Of a stretch of 64,000 nucleotides of DNA, positions 42,324 through 50,853 are shown piece after piece. The position numbers and the translations under genes are program-made. Under the pieces are notes generated by a model. It was not told where the DNA came from, made no database searches, and saw only the letters and a list, made by a program, of their open reading frames with translations. Where the stretch lies: contig NZ_JAAVTX010000004.1 in assembly GCF_012163145.1 (NCBI RefSeq), positions 62,001-126,000 on the forward strand, read 5' to 3'. The DNA comes from Falsiroseomonas frigidaquae. GTDB taxonomy: Bacteria; Pseudomonadota; Alphaproteobacteria; Acetobacterales; Acetobacteraceae. Within the stretch, counting starts at the first letter, position 1, and each line of letters begins with the position of its first letter.

Positions 42324-42340
42324 TCTCGGACAGGTATAGG
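42312..42340. promoter_or_regulatory. Putative bidirectional promoter for the divergent CoA-ligase genes
   Basis: In the 29-nt gap GGTATAGG gives TATAGG on plus (42335-42340) and TATACC on minus (42338-42333), so two -10 boxes overlap. On plus, TTTTTG (42312-42317) 17 nt upstream could be the -35. Transcription starts would lie about 6 nt or less before each ATG, implying near-leaderless messages. Judged by eye. Confidence 0.4.
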
Positions 42341-42352
42341 GACGGCGGCACG

Positions 42353-43495
42353 ATGCGTCTGACGGAGTGGGACGGCAAGACGGCGCTGCGGCGCCACGGC
42401 ATCGCGGTGCCGCAGGGCGTGCTGCTCGGCGCGGCGCCGCAGTCGGGCTGGGAGGACGCCGTGGTGAAGGCGCAGATCCTGGAAGGCGGCCGCGGCAAGC
42501 GCGGGCTGGTGCAGCGCGGCGCGGCGGCGAAGCTGGCGCCGGAGATCCGCGCGCGGCTCGGCGATGCCGCCGCGCCGCTGCTGCTGGAACGCCCGCTCGA
42601 CATCGCGCAGCAAATCTTTCTCGCACTGCGCGTGGATGGCACGGCGCAGGCGCTGGAAGTGCTCTGCGCGCCGCAGGGCGGGGTGGAGGTGGAGGCCGGA
42701 GCGCCGCCGCTGCGCTGGCACATCCTGCCCGAATCGCCCGCCGCCCTGCCCGACAGCCTGCGCATCCTGCGCGGCGCCTTCCCGGCCGACCTCGCCGCGC
42801 GGCTGGCGCGCATGGTGGTGCGGCTGGCGCGGGTGATGGTGGCGGAAGATCTGGAGAGCCTGGAGATCAACCCGCTGGCGCGCCTGGCCGATGGCAGCCT
42901 GGTCGCCTGCGACTGCAAGGCGGTGCGCGACGAGGCCGCCGGCTTCCGCCACGATGCGGAGGGCACGGCGCTGTCCGCCGCGCTGGAAGACGCCGCCATG
43001 ACGCCGCTGGAGCGCCGCGCGCGGGATGAGGGCTTCCAGATGGTGGAAATCCCCGGCGGCCGCGTCGCCATGGTCACCGCCAGGGCGGGGCTCGGCATGA
43101 TGATGCTGGACCTGCTCGGCGATGCCGGCTGCCCCGCCGCCTGCTTCATGGACAATGCCCAGGGCGGCCCGGTGGAAACCGCGCCACAGCGCTTCGCCAT
43201 CGCCTTCGAGATGGCGCAGCGGCCGGGGATCGATGCGGTGCTGTTCTACACCACCCTCGCCTCCCGCCCGCTGAAGGGGCGGGTGGAGGCGCTGGCGGCA
43301 CAGCTGCGCGCGCAGCCTTCGCCCAAGCCGCTGTTCGTCGGGCTGGCGGCGGGGCATGCGGCGCTGGCAGGCTATTCCATGGCGCAGGCGGCAGCCGACC
43401 TCGCCGCGGTGGGTGTCACGGCGCTGGAGGCCGACCCGCATGCGCTGGTCCGGCAACTGGCCACCGCCATCGGGCCGAGGAGAACCAAGCCGTGA
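42353..43495 (+). CDS. Succinyl-CoA synthetase beta-like ATP-grasp subunit
   Basis: 380 residues. ATP-grasp part: MRLTEWDGKTALRRHGIAVP, VVKAQILEGGRGKRGLVQRG (nucleotide-binding loop) and ESLEINPLARLADGSLVACD (the EINP metal site). Ligase part: ETAPQRFAIAFEMAQRPGID and the C-terminal GLAAGHAALAGYSM. The family makes acyl-CoA from acid, CoA and ATP with an alpha subunit, here encoded on the opposite strand 29 nt away. Its stop overlaps the GTG of the dioxygenase beta gene (GTGA), linking CoA activation to aromatic ring cleavage. No SD is seen; a short-leader start is likely. Confidence 0.84.
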   Translation: MRLTEWDGKTALRRHGIAVPQGVLLGAAPQSGWEDAVVKAQILEGGRGKRGLVQRGAAAKLAPEIRARLGDAAAPLLLERPLDIAQQIFLALRVDGTAQALEVLCAPQGGVEVEAGAPPLRWHILPESPAALPDSLRILRGAFPADLAARLARMVVRLARVMVAEDLESLEINPLARLADGSLVACDCKAVRDEAAGFRHDAEGTALSAALEDAAMTPLERRARDEGFQMVEIPGGRVAMVTARAGLGMMMLDLLGDAGCPAACFMDNAQGGPVETAPQRFAIAFEMAQRPGIDAVLFYTTLASRPLKGRVEALAAQLRAQPSPKPLFVGLAAGHAALAGYSMAQAAADLAAVGVTALEADPHALVRQLATAIGPRRTKP

Positions 43496-44196
43496 ATCAG
43501 CCGGACCGCTTCGACCCGCTGGACCCGGCGACGCAGCCGGTGGTGCCGGTGCCCGGCTACCCCAACACGATCCGCCGCAACCCCTCCCGCGCCGCCTTCC
43601 GCCGCGTGCTGACCCGCACGGAGCTGACCGGGCCGCTGGACCTGGCCGAGAAACTGCGGCCGGGCGACGACAACCTGGCGGTGCTGGCGCCGGGCCGCAT
43701 GGCGCAGGGCCAGCTCATCCATGTCGGCGGGCGGGTGCTAGACGAGGATGGAAGGCCGGTGGCCGGTGCGATCGTGGAGCTGTGGCAGGCCAATGCCGGC
43801 GGGCGCTACTTCCACCCGATCGACCAACGCGACGCGCCGCTGGACCCGGACTTCATCGGCAATGGCCGCACGCGGAGTGATGATTCGGGGCGCTACGGCT
43901 TTTTCACCATCAAGCCCGGCGCCTATCCGGTGCCCGATAGCGGGCGCTGGTGGCGGCCGCCGCATATCCACATTTCCGTCCTCGGGCCGGGGTCGCTGAT
44001 GCGGCTGGTGACGCAGATGTATTTCCCGGGCGACCCGCTGAACGCGATCGACCGCATCCTGAACGCGGTGCCCGATGCCGCCGCCCGCGCCCGCTGCATC
44101 GCCGGCTTCCTGCCGCCGGAGGCGGTGGAGGGCGACTGGCAGGGCTTCACCCACGACCTGGTCCTGCGCGGCCGCCACGCGACGCCGCCGCTGTGA
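43492..44196 (+). CDS. pcaH: Protocatechuate 3,4-dioxygenase beta subunit
   Basis: 234-residue intradiol dioxygenase subunit. This chain carries the ferric site: Tyr in GRYGFFTIKPGAYPV and YFHPIDQRDAPLDPDF, and the His pair in RWWRPPHIHISVLG. VLDEDGRPVAGAIVELWQAN and TQMYFPGDPLNAIDRI follow the PcaH order. It cleaves protocatechuate to 3-carboxy-cis,cis-muconate. GTG 43492 follows GAGGAGAA and overlaps the upstream stop. The N-terminal Pro-rich arm (VVPVPGYPNTIRRNPSRA) is the usual subunit contact. Confidence 0.88.
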   Translation: MNQPDRFDPLDPATQPVVPVPGYPNTIRRNPSRAAFRRVLTRTELTGPLDLAEKLRPGDDNLAVLAPGRMAQGQLIHVGGRVLDEDGRPVAGAIVELWQANAGGRYFHPIDQRDAPLDPDFIGNGRTRSDDSGRYGFFTIKPGAYPVPDSGRWWRPPHIHISVLGPGSLMRLVTQMYFPGDPLNAIDRILNAVPDAAARARCIAGFLPPEAVEGDWQGFTHDLVLRGRHATPPL

Positions 44197-44813
44197 CCCC
44201 GCGCCCCAACGCCCCGCTGGTGCCCACCGCCTGGGCCACCATCGGCCCCTTCTTCCCGCAGACCTTCTTCCGGGATGGCGACAACGACCTGACACGGCTC
44301 GCCCCTGACGCCCCGCAGACTGCCCAGGGCCGCCCCTTCTGGCTGACCGGGCGCGTGCTGCAGGAAGGTGGCGGCCCTTGCGTGAACGCCGTGCTGGAAG
44401 CCTGGCAGGCCGATGCCGCCGGCCGCTTCCGGCATCCGCGCGACCCTGCATGGCAGCAGGCCGATCCCGGCTTCCTCGGCTGGGGCCGCGCCTGGACGGA
44501 TGCGGAGGGCTGCTTCGCCTTCCGCAGCATCCTCCCCGGCGGCTACCAGGACGCCAGCGGACCGCGGGCGCCGCATATCAACCTGGCGATCATCGGCAGC
44601 GGCATCATGGGGCGGCTCGCCACCTGCGTCTTCCTGCCCGACTTCGCCGAGGCCAATGCCGCGGACCCGGTGCTGTCATCCCTGCCCGCGCCGCTGCGCC
44701 CGCTGCTGGTGGCCCGCGCCGATGGGCAGGGCCCGGATGGCGCGCCGCGCTTCAGCCTGGACCTGCTGCTGCGCGGCGATGCGGCGGAGGAGACGCCCTT
44801 CTTCGAGGATTGA
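44193..44813 (+). CDS. pcaG: Protocatechuate 3,4-dioxygenase alpha subunit
   Basis: 206 residues. TAWATIGPFFPQTFF at the N-terminus, FWLTGRVLQEGGGPCVNAVL, EAWQADAAGRFRHP and RAPHINLAIIGSGIMGRL are typical of PcaG. As expected for the alpha chain, the second His of the iron pair is absent (PHIN), so it assists rather than catalyses. GTG 44193 shares GTGA with the PcaH stop. PcaB, PcaC, PcaD and PcaIJ are not in the window; the coupled CoA ligase may act on a downstream acid, which is inference. Confidence 0.87.
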   Translation: MTPRPNAPLVPTAWATIGPFFPQTFFRDGDNDLTRLAPDAPQTAQGRPFWLTGRVLQEGGGPCVNAVLEAWQADAAGRFRHPRDPAWQQADPGFLGWGRAWTDAEGCFAFRSILPGGYQDASGPRAPHINLAIIGSGIMGRLATCVFLPDFAEANAADPVLSSLPAPLRPLLVARADGQGPDGAPRFSLDLLLRGDAAEETPFFED

Positions 44814-44814
44814 A

Positions 44815-44856
44815 GCATTTCAAGTCTTGCGGCTTCGCAAGACGGCTCGGAAATGC
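44815..44856. terminator. Two-tier hairpin between convergent genes
   Basis: Inner stem GTCTTGCG (44824-44831) with CGCAAGAC (44836-44843), 4-nt loop. Outer stem GCATTTC (44815-44821) with GAAATGC (44850-44856), separated by a small internal loop. It sits directly after the pcaG stop and before the convergent DUF3237 stop, so it can terminate both. It is unlike the GC-only hairpins elsewhere in the window. Confidence 0.65.
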
Positions 44857-44870
44857 GTGACAGCAAAAAG

Positions 44871-45341
44871 CTAAAGCACCGCGTAGACGTCATAGACCGG
44901 GCCATTGGCGAAGCGGTGGCCGACGCCCACCGCCAGCACGCGGTTCAGCCATTCATGCGGCCCCGGCCCGGTCTCGAAGCGCATGGCGACGCGCATGTAG
45001 TAGCTGCCGGGCTCCATCGCCTCCCCGGCCGCCATGCGGGCGGCCACCTCCGGCGGGGCGTGGCGGATGCCCTGGTAGGTCGCGCCGATGACCTGCCCGT
45101 CATCCGCCTGCAGCACCACCCGCACATCCAGGCGCGTGCCACCATCCGACTGGGTTACCAGCCAATCCGCCCCACCCGGCAGCACCTTGCCCGCCAGCCC
45201 CGGCCCGAAGAAGCGCCCGCCGGTGACGAGGAAGACGCGCCGGTCGCCGATCGGGCCAGCGCCGATGGCCTGCGGCCCCTCCACCGCCAGTTCCAGGCGG
45301 AACAGGAAGTCGCTGTGCAGTGGCATGCGTTCCACGGTCAT
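44871..45341 (-). CDS. DUF3237 family protein
   Basis: 156 residues, a beta-barrel family of unknown function often found beside aromatic or terpenoid catabolic genes. Seen: MPLHSDFLFRLELAV, the family block DRRVFLVTGGRFFGPGLAG, VLPGGADWLVTQSDGGTRLD, and, near the end, GSYYMRVAMRFETG with NRVLAVGVGHR. No export signal. It starts 3 nt after the rhodanese stop on the same strand, so both are cotranscribed. A role in handling a reactive aromatic intermediate would fit the pcaHG neighbours but is a guess. Confidence 0.82.
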   Translation of the reverse strand: MTVERMPLHSDFLFRLELAVEGPQAIGAGPIGDRRVFLVTGGRFFGPGLAGKVLPGGADWLVTQSDGGTRLDVRVVLQADDGQVIGATYQGIRHAPPEVAARMAAGEAMEPGSYYMRVAMRFETGPGPHEWLNRVLAVGVGHRFANGPVYDVYAVL

Positions 45342-45344
45342 GGC

Positions 45345-45761
45345 CTAGCGCTGCCGCCAGGGCAGTCCGTCGGCTTTCCAGCCGGCGACGCCACCGCGAT
45401 GCCCCGCCGCATCGACCGGGCCCTCGAAGCCGTCAGCGACGTTGAAGGCGTGCGGAAAGCCGTGCTGCTGCGCCGCCTGGCCGGCCGCGAGGCTGCGCGC
45501 ACCTGAACGGCAGATGAAATAGAGTTTGGACAGCGGGGTGGCCCCGGCGCGGTGCAACTGCTCCACGAAGGCGCCATTGACCTGCATGCTGGGATAGACT
45601 TGCCACGGGATCAGCGCGACCTCCTTGCCGACCTCCCCGAGGTCCGGTAGTCCGACGAAGTTCCATTCGGCGTCCGTGCGGACATCGACCAGTATTGCAT
45701 CGGGATCCTCCGCCAGGGCCTGGTAGGTGGCACGAGGGGTTACATCGGGAACACCGGTCAT
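45345..45761 (-). CDS. Rhodanese-like domain protein
   Basis: 138-residue single rhodanese domain that could transfer sulfane sulphur. The active-site Cys is in YFICRSGARSLAAG, preceded by DAILVDVRTDAEWNFVG, the CH2A-type region. The extended segment between them (EVALIPWQVYPSMQVNG) matches the stand-alone rhodaneses common in alphaproteobacteria. GGPVDAAGHRG-type ends follow. ATG 45761 follows GAGGAAG; the open frame continues to 45824 without family sequence. No signal peptide, so cytoplasmic. Confidence 0.9.
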   Translation of the reverse strand: MTGVPDVTPRATYQALAEDPDAILVDVRTDAEWNFVGLPDLGEVGKEVALIPWQVYPSMQVNGAFVEQLHRAGATPLSKLYFICRSGARSLAAGQAAQQHGFPHAFNVADGFEGPVDAAGHRGGVAGWKADGLPWRQR

Positions 45762-45873
45762 GGCTTCCTCTCCGTCGGTTGGTTGACCGGCAGGATGGAG
45801 CCTCAATGGCTGCGGGACAACCATAGCGTGCCGCGCTAAGTTATGCGTGGCGAGATTAGGGGAAGATCAAAGC

Positions 45874-46035
45874 ATGTCCGAGACGCAAGACAGCGACGCC
45901 ACGCACGACCACATGGGCCGCAAGATCGTTGATTCGAAGCGGGAAGCCTTCCAGCAGGACCTGCCCTGGATCATCGCCATGGCCGCCCTGACCGTGTTCA
46001 CCATCATGGCGCTGGCCGGCTACTTCCGCCTCTAG
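45874..46035 (+). CDS. Small single-helix membrane protein
   Basis: 53 residues. The first 30 are charged and His/Asp rich (DATHDHMGRKIVDSKREAF). The rest is one transmembrane helix, PWIIAMAALTVFTIMALAGYF, ending just before the stop. The start follows GGGGAAG by 9 nt, better than the in-frame upstream codon at 45847. The layout resembles small cytochrome-oxidase-associated subunits, but I cannot assign that. It stands alone, divergent from the rhodanese gene and 6 nt from the convergent dehydrogenase gene. Confidence 0.6.
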   Translation: MSETQDSDATHDHMGRKIVDSKREAFQQDLPWIIAMAALTVFTIMALAGYFRL

Positions 46036-46041
46036 GCCGCT

Positions 46042-47214
46042 TCAGGCCGATTCGCGGAAGATCTCCCGCCCGATCAGCAGGCGGCGGATCTCGCTGGTGC
46101 CGGCGCCGATCTCGTACAGCTTGGCGTCGCGCAGCAGGCGCCCGGCCGGGTAGTCGTTGATGTAGCCATTGCCGCCGAGGATCTGGATCGCATCCAGCGC
46201 AGCCTTCGTTGCGGCCTCGGCCGCGAACAGGATGGCGCCGGCGGCGTCCTTTCGGCTGGCGTGGCCGCGGTCGCAGGCGCGCGCCACGGCATAGGTGTAG
46301 GCACGGCCGGCGTTCAGCGCCGTGTACATATCCGCCACCTTGCCCTGGATGAACTGGAATTCCCCGATCGCCTGGCCGAACTGCTTCCGGTCGTGGATGT
46401 AGGGCACGACCAGATCGAGGCAGGCCTGCAGGATGCCGATGGGGCCGGCGGCCAGCACGGCGCGTTCGTAATCCAGGCCGGACATCAGCACGCGCACGCC
46501 GCCGCCGACCGTGCCCAGAACATTCTCCTCCGGCACCTCGCAATCCTCGAAGACCAGCTCGCTGGTCGGGCTGCCGCGCATGCCGAGCTTGTCCAGCTTC
46601 TGGGCGGGGCGAAAGCCCTTGAAGTCGCGCTCGATCAGGAAGGCGGTGATGCCCTTGGGGCCGGCCTCCGGGTCCGTCTTGGCATAGACCACCAGCGTCT
46701 CGGCGTAGTGGGCATTGGTGATCCAGAGCTTGGTGCCGTTCAGCACCCAGCGCTCGCCGCGCTTGTCCGCCCGCAGCTTCATGGAAACCACGTCGGAGCC
46801 GGCGGAGGGTTCGCTCATCGCCAGCGCGCCCAGATGCTCGCCGGAGATCAGCTTGGGCAGGTAGCGGCGCTTCTGGTCCTCGTTGCCGTTGCGGCGGATC
46901 TGGTTGACGCAGAGATTCGAATGCGCGCCGTAGGACAGGCCGACGCTGGCGCTGGCGCGGCTGAGTTCCTCCATCGCCACGCAATGCGCCAGGTAGCCCA
47001 TGCCGGCGCCGCCATATTCTTCCTCCACCGTGATGCCATGCAGGCCGAGCGCGCCCATTTCCGGCCAGAGGTAGCGGGGGAATTCATCGGTGCGGTCGAT
47101 CTCGGCGGCGATCGGGGCGACGCGATCCTCGGCGAAGCCGCGCACGCTGTGCCGCAGCGCGTCGATCTCCTCGCCCAGGTCGAAATCCAGCATCGGCATC
47201 TGGTTGGAGATCAT
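46042..47214 (-). CDS. ivd: Isovaleryl-CoA dehydrogenase-type acyl-CoA dehydrogenase, last gene of the Liv operon
   Basis: 390 residues, complete three-domain flavoprotein. The catalytic Glu is in the IVD-type position, [16 protein letters not shown], rather than the C-terminal position of MCAD-type enzymes. [52 protein letters not shown] and [17 protein letters not shown] complete the pattern. It oxidises isovaleryl-CoA (leucine breakdown) or a similar branched acyl-CoA. Its ATG shares ATGA with the upstream ligase stop on the complementary strand order: the ligase gene lies downstream, ending at 47211, and overlaps here by 4 nt, so the two are coupled. Confidence 0.9.
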   Translation of the reverse strand: MISNQMPMLDFDLGEEIDALRHSVRGFAEDRVAPIAAEIDRTDEFPRYLWPEMGALGLHGITVEEEYGGAGMGYLAHCVAMEELSRASASVGLSYGAHSNLCVNQIRRNGNEDQKRRYLPKLISGEHLGALAMSEPSAGSDVVSMKLRADKRGERWVLNGTKLWITNAHYAETLVVYAKTDPEAGPKGITAFLIERDFKGFRPAQKLDKLGMRGSPTSELVFEDCEVPEENVLGTVGGGVRVLMSGLDYERAVLAAGPIGILQACLDLVVPYIHDRKQFGQAIGEFQFIQGKVADMYTALNAGRAYTYAVARACDRGHASRKDAAGAILFAAEAATKAALDAIQILGGNGYINDYPAGRLLRDAKLYEIGAGTSEIRRLLIGREIFRESA

Positions 47215-48800
47215 CCCGCCACCCCTTCCCCGGCAAAGCGCGCCCGCAGCGCGCCGCGCATGATCTTGCCCGTCGCCGTCTGCGGCAGGGCTTCGACGAA
47301 TTCCACCTGGCGCGGATAGAGATGCGCCGCCAGGCGCTGGCGCACCTGCGCCTGGATCTCCGCGGCGAGCGCGGCGCCGGGCGCAAAGCCGGGCTTCAGC
47401 ACGACGACGGCCGTGACCCGTTCCGTGCGCAGCACATCGGGCAGGCCGATGACCGCGGCCTGGGCGATGGCGGGATGGGTGAGGAGAAAATCCTCCACTT
47501 CGCCGGGGCCGATGCGGTAGCCGGCGGAGGTGATCACATCATCATCGCGGCCGATGAAGGTGAACATGCCGGCCTCGTCGCGCACGGCCTGATCGCCGGT
47601 CAGCAACCAGTCGCCGTGGAATTTGTCGGCGGTCGCGGCCGGGTTGTTCCAGTAGCGCAGGAACATCACGGGATCGGGCGCGCGTACGGCGAGCACGCCC
47701 TGCGCGCCATCAGGCAAGGGCTGGCCCTCGGCATCGAGGATCGCCAGCTCATGGCCCGGCACGGCACGGCCCATGCTGCCGGGACGCACCGGAAACAGTT
47801 TCGCCGAATTGGCCACGATCTGGTTGCATTCGGTCTGGCCGTAGAATTCGTTGATGGTCAGGCCGAAGGCGCTGCGGCCCCATTCCAGCATCTCCGCGCC
47901 CAGCGTCTCGCCGCCGGAGCCGACGCTGCGGAGCGCATGGCCGAAGTGGGCGGGGTCCGTCACGCCGCGCAGCATGCGCAGCGCGGTGGGCGGCAGGAAG
48001 GCGTTGCGCACCCCGTGGCGCGCCATCAGGTGGAAGCAGAACTCCGGATCGAATTTCGCCATCCGATGCGCGAGCACCGGCACGCCGTGGAACAGGCTCG
48101 GCAGCAGCACATCCAGCAGCCCGCCGATCCAGGCCCAATCCGCCGGAGTCCAGAACAGATCGCCCGGCTGGGGGAAGCCATCATGCGGCCATTCCACGCC
48201 GGGCAGATGGCCGCGCAGCACACGATGCGCATGCAGCGCGCCCTTCGGACTGCCGGTGGTGCCGCTGGTGTAGATGATCAGCGCGGGATCGTCCGGGCCG
48301 GTGGCGAGGCAGGCGTGGCTGTCCCGGGCGCGCGCCATCTCCGCCGCCAGATCCAGCGCGCCGGGGCCGCCGCCGATGGCGAACACCTTGGTCAGTTCCG
48401 GCAAGGTGTCGCGGATATTGTCGAGCTTAGCCAGACCATCCTGGTCCGTGACCAACGCGGCCGCGCCGCAATCCGCCAGCCGGAAGCGCAGCGCCTCCTC
48501 GCCAAACAGCAGAAACAGCGGCACGGCGATGGCGCCGATGCGATAGGCGGCGAGATGCGCCACCGCCGCCTCCGGCCCCTGCGGCAGCAGCACGCCGATG
48601 CGGTCGCCGCGCGCGACGCCATGCGCCAGGAAGACGTTGGCGAGGCGGCAGCAGCGACGGTGCAGTTCGTCGAAGCTGATGCGCTCCACGGCATCGCCCT
48701 GCAGGTGCAGCAGCGCCAGGCGGCCGCTGCCATCGGCCCAGCGGTCGCAGGCCTCCTGCGCGATGTTGCAGCGGGCCGGGATGTTCCAGGCGAAGCTCAT
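47211..48800 (-). CDS. Medium-chain/AcsM-like acyl-CoA synthetase
   Basis: 529-residue adenylate-forming ligase. P-loop [64 protein letters not shown] and the catalytic Lys in [11 protein letters not shown]. The [20 protein letters not shown] segment is characteristic of acetyl/propionyl/butyryl-type ligases rather than long-chain FadD. It overlaps the genes on both sides by 4 nt (ATGA), so it belongs to the run that starts at livG. The acid is probably short or branched, matching the isovaleryl-CoA dehydrogenase gene beside it. Confidence 0.92.
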   Translation of the reverse strand: MSFAWNIPARCNIAQEACDRWADGSGRLALLHLQGDAVERISFDELHRRCCRLANVFLAHGVARGDRIGVLLPQGPEAAVAHLAAYRIGAIAVPLFLLFGEEALRFRLADCGAAALVTDQDGLAKLDNIRDTLPELTKVFAIGGGPGALDLAAEMARARDSHACLATGPDDPALIIYTSGTTGSPKGALHAHRVLRGHLPGVEWPHDGFPQPGDLFWTPADWAWIGGLLDVLLPSLFHGVPVLAHRMAKFDPEFCFHLMARHGVRNAFLPPTALRMLRGVTDPAHFGHALRSVGSGGETLGAEMLEWGRSAFGLTINEFYGQTECNQIVANSAKLFPVRPGSMGRAVPGHELAILDAEGQPLPDGAQGVLAVRAPDPVMFLRYWNNPAATADKFHGDWLLTGDQAVRDEAGMFTFIGRDDDVITSAGYRIGPGEVEDFLLTHPAIAQAAVIGLPDVLRTERVTAVVVLKPGFAPGAALAAEIQAQVRQRLAAHLYPRQVEFVEALPQTATGKIMRGALRARFAGEGVAG

Positions 48801-50017
48801 GCCGGGCGCGTGTCGTCGATCACCTTGCCGTCGTTCGGCAGGGCGCCGGGTTCCAGCAGTTCCACGCTGCCACGCAGCCGCGTGACGTTCTGCAGCGTGG
48901 CCGCCAGGCTCTGCACCAGGGATGCATCGCGCACCGGCGTTTCCACGCGCAGCACCATCGTGTCCCGCGTCTCGTCCAGCCCGATGACCAGCCGCGCGCG
49001 GCCGAGGCCGGGATGCGCGCGCAGGATTTCGGAGACCTGTTCCGGCCGCACGAACATGCCGCGCACCTTCGCCGCCTGGTCGGCGCGGCCCATCCAGCCC
49101 TTGATGCGGGTATTGGTGCGGCCGCAGGGGGAGGCGCCGGGCAGTACGGCGGAGAGATCGCCGGTGGCGAAACGCAGCAGCGGATAGGTGGCGGAGAAGG
49201 TGGTGACCAGCACCTCCCCCACCTCGCCCTCCGGCAGCGCATCGCCGGTGCCGGGGCGGACGATCTCGACCAGCACATCCTCGTCGCAGATCAGCCCCTC
49301 CCCGGCTTCGGATTCATAGGCGATCAGGCCGAGATCGGCGGTGCCGTAGCTCTGTCGCACCACCAGCCCGCGCGCGGCGTAGAAGCTACGCAGCGCGGGC
49401 AGGAAGGCACCGCCCGTAACATGGGCCAGCTTCAGCGAGGAGAGATCGAGCCCCAATGCATCGCCCGCCTCCAGGATCGTCTTGAGAAAATCCGGCGTAC
49501 CGCTGTAGCAGGCGGGCCGCAGATGCGCGGCGGCACGCGCCTGGCTTTCCGTATTGCCGGGACCCGCGGGGAACACCGGGCAGCCCAGGGCGCGCGCGCC
49601 TTCCTCCAGCATCATCCCGGCCGGTGTGAAGTGGTAGGCGAAGCAGTTGTGCAGCAGCATCCCGCGCCGCAGGCCGGTGGCGTGCAACGCGCGCGCATAG
49701 CGCCAGGGGTCGGCGCCCGCGCCCTGCGGCTCATGGATCGGCCCCGGCGAGGCGAAGACGCGTGGCACATCGGCGAGGCCCAGCGCGGTGAAGCCGCCGA
49801 AGGGCGGTGCCTCCGCCTGCGCCGCGATCAGGTCCGACTTGCGGGTGACGGGCAGCGACGCAAGGCTCGCCTCATGCGGATCGAGATCCGCCAGCATCTC
49901 GGCATAGGCCGGCGCGTGGCGCCTCGCATGCGCCACCTGCAGCGGCAGGCGCCGCGCATTCTCCGCCGCGCGCTGATCCGCGCTGCGTGTCTCGCGATCG
50001 TCGAAGAACCCTGTCAC
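48797..50017 (-). CDS. Phenylacetate-CoA ligase-like (PaaK family) protein, GTG start
   Basis: 406 residues, shorter than PaaK (about 430). RRHAPAYAEML, LPVTRKSDLIAAQ and VFASPGPIHEPQG align with the PaaK N-terminal part. The normal glycine-rich P-loop (SSGTTG) is replaced by ASPGPIHEPQG, so adenylation may be altered. SYGTADLGLIAYES and FATGDLSAVLPG are retained. GTG 50017 shares GTGA with the livF stop. It may activate an aromatic acid imported by the Liv-type system. Confidence 0.85.
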   Translation of the reverse strand: MTGFFDDRETRSADQRAAENARRLPLQVAHARRHAPAYAEMLADLDPHEASLASLPVTRKSDLIAAQAEAPPFGGFTALGLADVPRVFASPGPIHEPQGAGADPWRYARALHATGLRRGMLLHNCFAYHFTPAGMMLEEGARALGCPVFPAGPGNTESQARAAAHLRPACYSGTPDFLKTILEAGDALGLDLSSLKLAHVTGGAFLPALRSFYAARGLVVRQSYGTADLGLIAYESEAGEGLICDEDVLVEIVRPGTGDALPEGEVGEVLVTTFSATYPLLRFATGDLSAVLPGASPCGRTNTRIKGWMGRADQAAKVRGMFVRPEQVSEILRAHPGLGRARLVIGLDETRDTMVLRVETPVRDASLVQSLAATLQNVTRLRGSVELLEPGALPNDGKVIDDTRPA

Positions 50018-50853
50018 AGCCAGCGCTTCCGTCGTTTGTAGGATTTCAGGTTGCGGAAGGATTTGCGCTCCGCGCCATGGCCGCCGAGGTAGAATTCCTT
50101 CACATCCTCGTTGTTCGCCAGGTCGGAGGCGCTGCCATCCAGCACCACCTTGCCCTGCTCCATCACATAGCCATGGCTGGCGACGGAGAGCGCCATGCGG
50201 GCGTTCTGCTCCACCAGCAGGATGGTGATGCCGAGATCGGCGTTGAGCTGGCGGATGATGCCGAAGACCTCCTTCACCAGCAGCGGCGACAGGCCCATGG
50301 AGGGTTCGTCCATCAGGATCAGCTTCGGCCGCGCCATCAGCGCGCGCCCGATCGCCAGCATCTGCTGTTCGCCGCCCGAGAGGTAGCCGGCCAGGCCCGT
50401 GCGTTCCTTCAGGCGGGGGAAGTAGCCGTAGACCATCTCGATGTCGCGCCGGATCTCCGCATTGTCGCTGCGGGTGAAGGCGCCGAGGCGCAGATTCTCC
50501 AGGCAGGTCATGTCGCTGATGATCCGCCGCCCCTCCATGACCTGGAAGATGCCGCGGCGGACGATCTGGTGCGCCTCCACGCCGTTCAGTCGTTCGCCTG
50601 CGAACCGGATATCGCCGCGCGTGATCTCGCCATCCTCGGACTTCAACAGGCCGGAGATGGCTTTGAGAGTCGTCGACTTGCCCGCGCCATTGGCGCCCAG
50701 CAAGGCGACGATCTTCCCCTTCGGCACGGCCAGCGAAAGGCCGCGCAACACGAGGATGACGTCGTTATAGACGACCTCGATGTTGTTCACTTCCAGCAGC
50801 AGCTCCTCCGCCGGCGTCACCGCCGACGGAGGATTTGCGAGCGCCTGGCTCAC
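50014..50853 (-). CDS. livF: Branched-chain-type ABC transporter ATPase (LivF)
   Basis: 279 residues. Walker A GANGAGKST, Q-loop in RRGIFQVMEGRR, signature LSGGEQQMLAIGRAL, Walker B KLILMDEPSMGLSP and the H-region LVEQNARMALSV. The C-terminal extension (GGHGAERKSFRNLKSYKRRK) is basic and longer than usual. GTG 50853 overlaps the receptor stop by 4 nt (GTGA) and is preferred to GTG 50820, which has no SD. It pairs with LivG (56010-56813) in the transporter. Confidence 0.92.
   Translation of the reverse strand: MSQALANPPSAVTPAEELLLEVNNIEVVYNDVILVLRGLSLAVPKGKIVALLGANGAGKSTTLKAISGLLKSEDGEITRGDIRFAGERLNGVEAHQIVRRGIFQVMEGRRIISDMTCLENLRLGAFTRSDNAEIRRDIEMVYGYFPRLKERTGLAGYLSGGEQQMLAIGRALMARPKLILMDEPSMGLSPLLVKEVFGIIRQLNADLGITILLVEQNARMALSVASHGYVMEQGKVVLDGSASDLANNEDVKEFYLGGHGAERKSFRNLKSYKRRKRWL

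Noticed and set aside
45874-46035. Cytochrome-oxidase small subunit IV
   Set aside because: Size and single helix fit, but the diagnostic N-terminal sequence is not recognisable and no oxidase genes are near.
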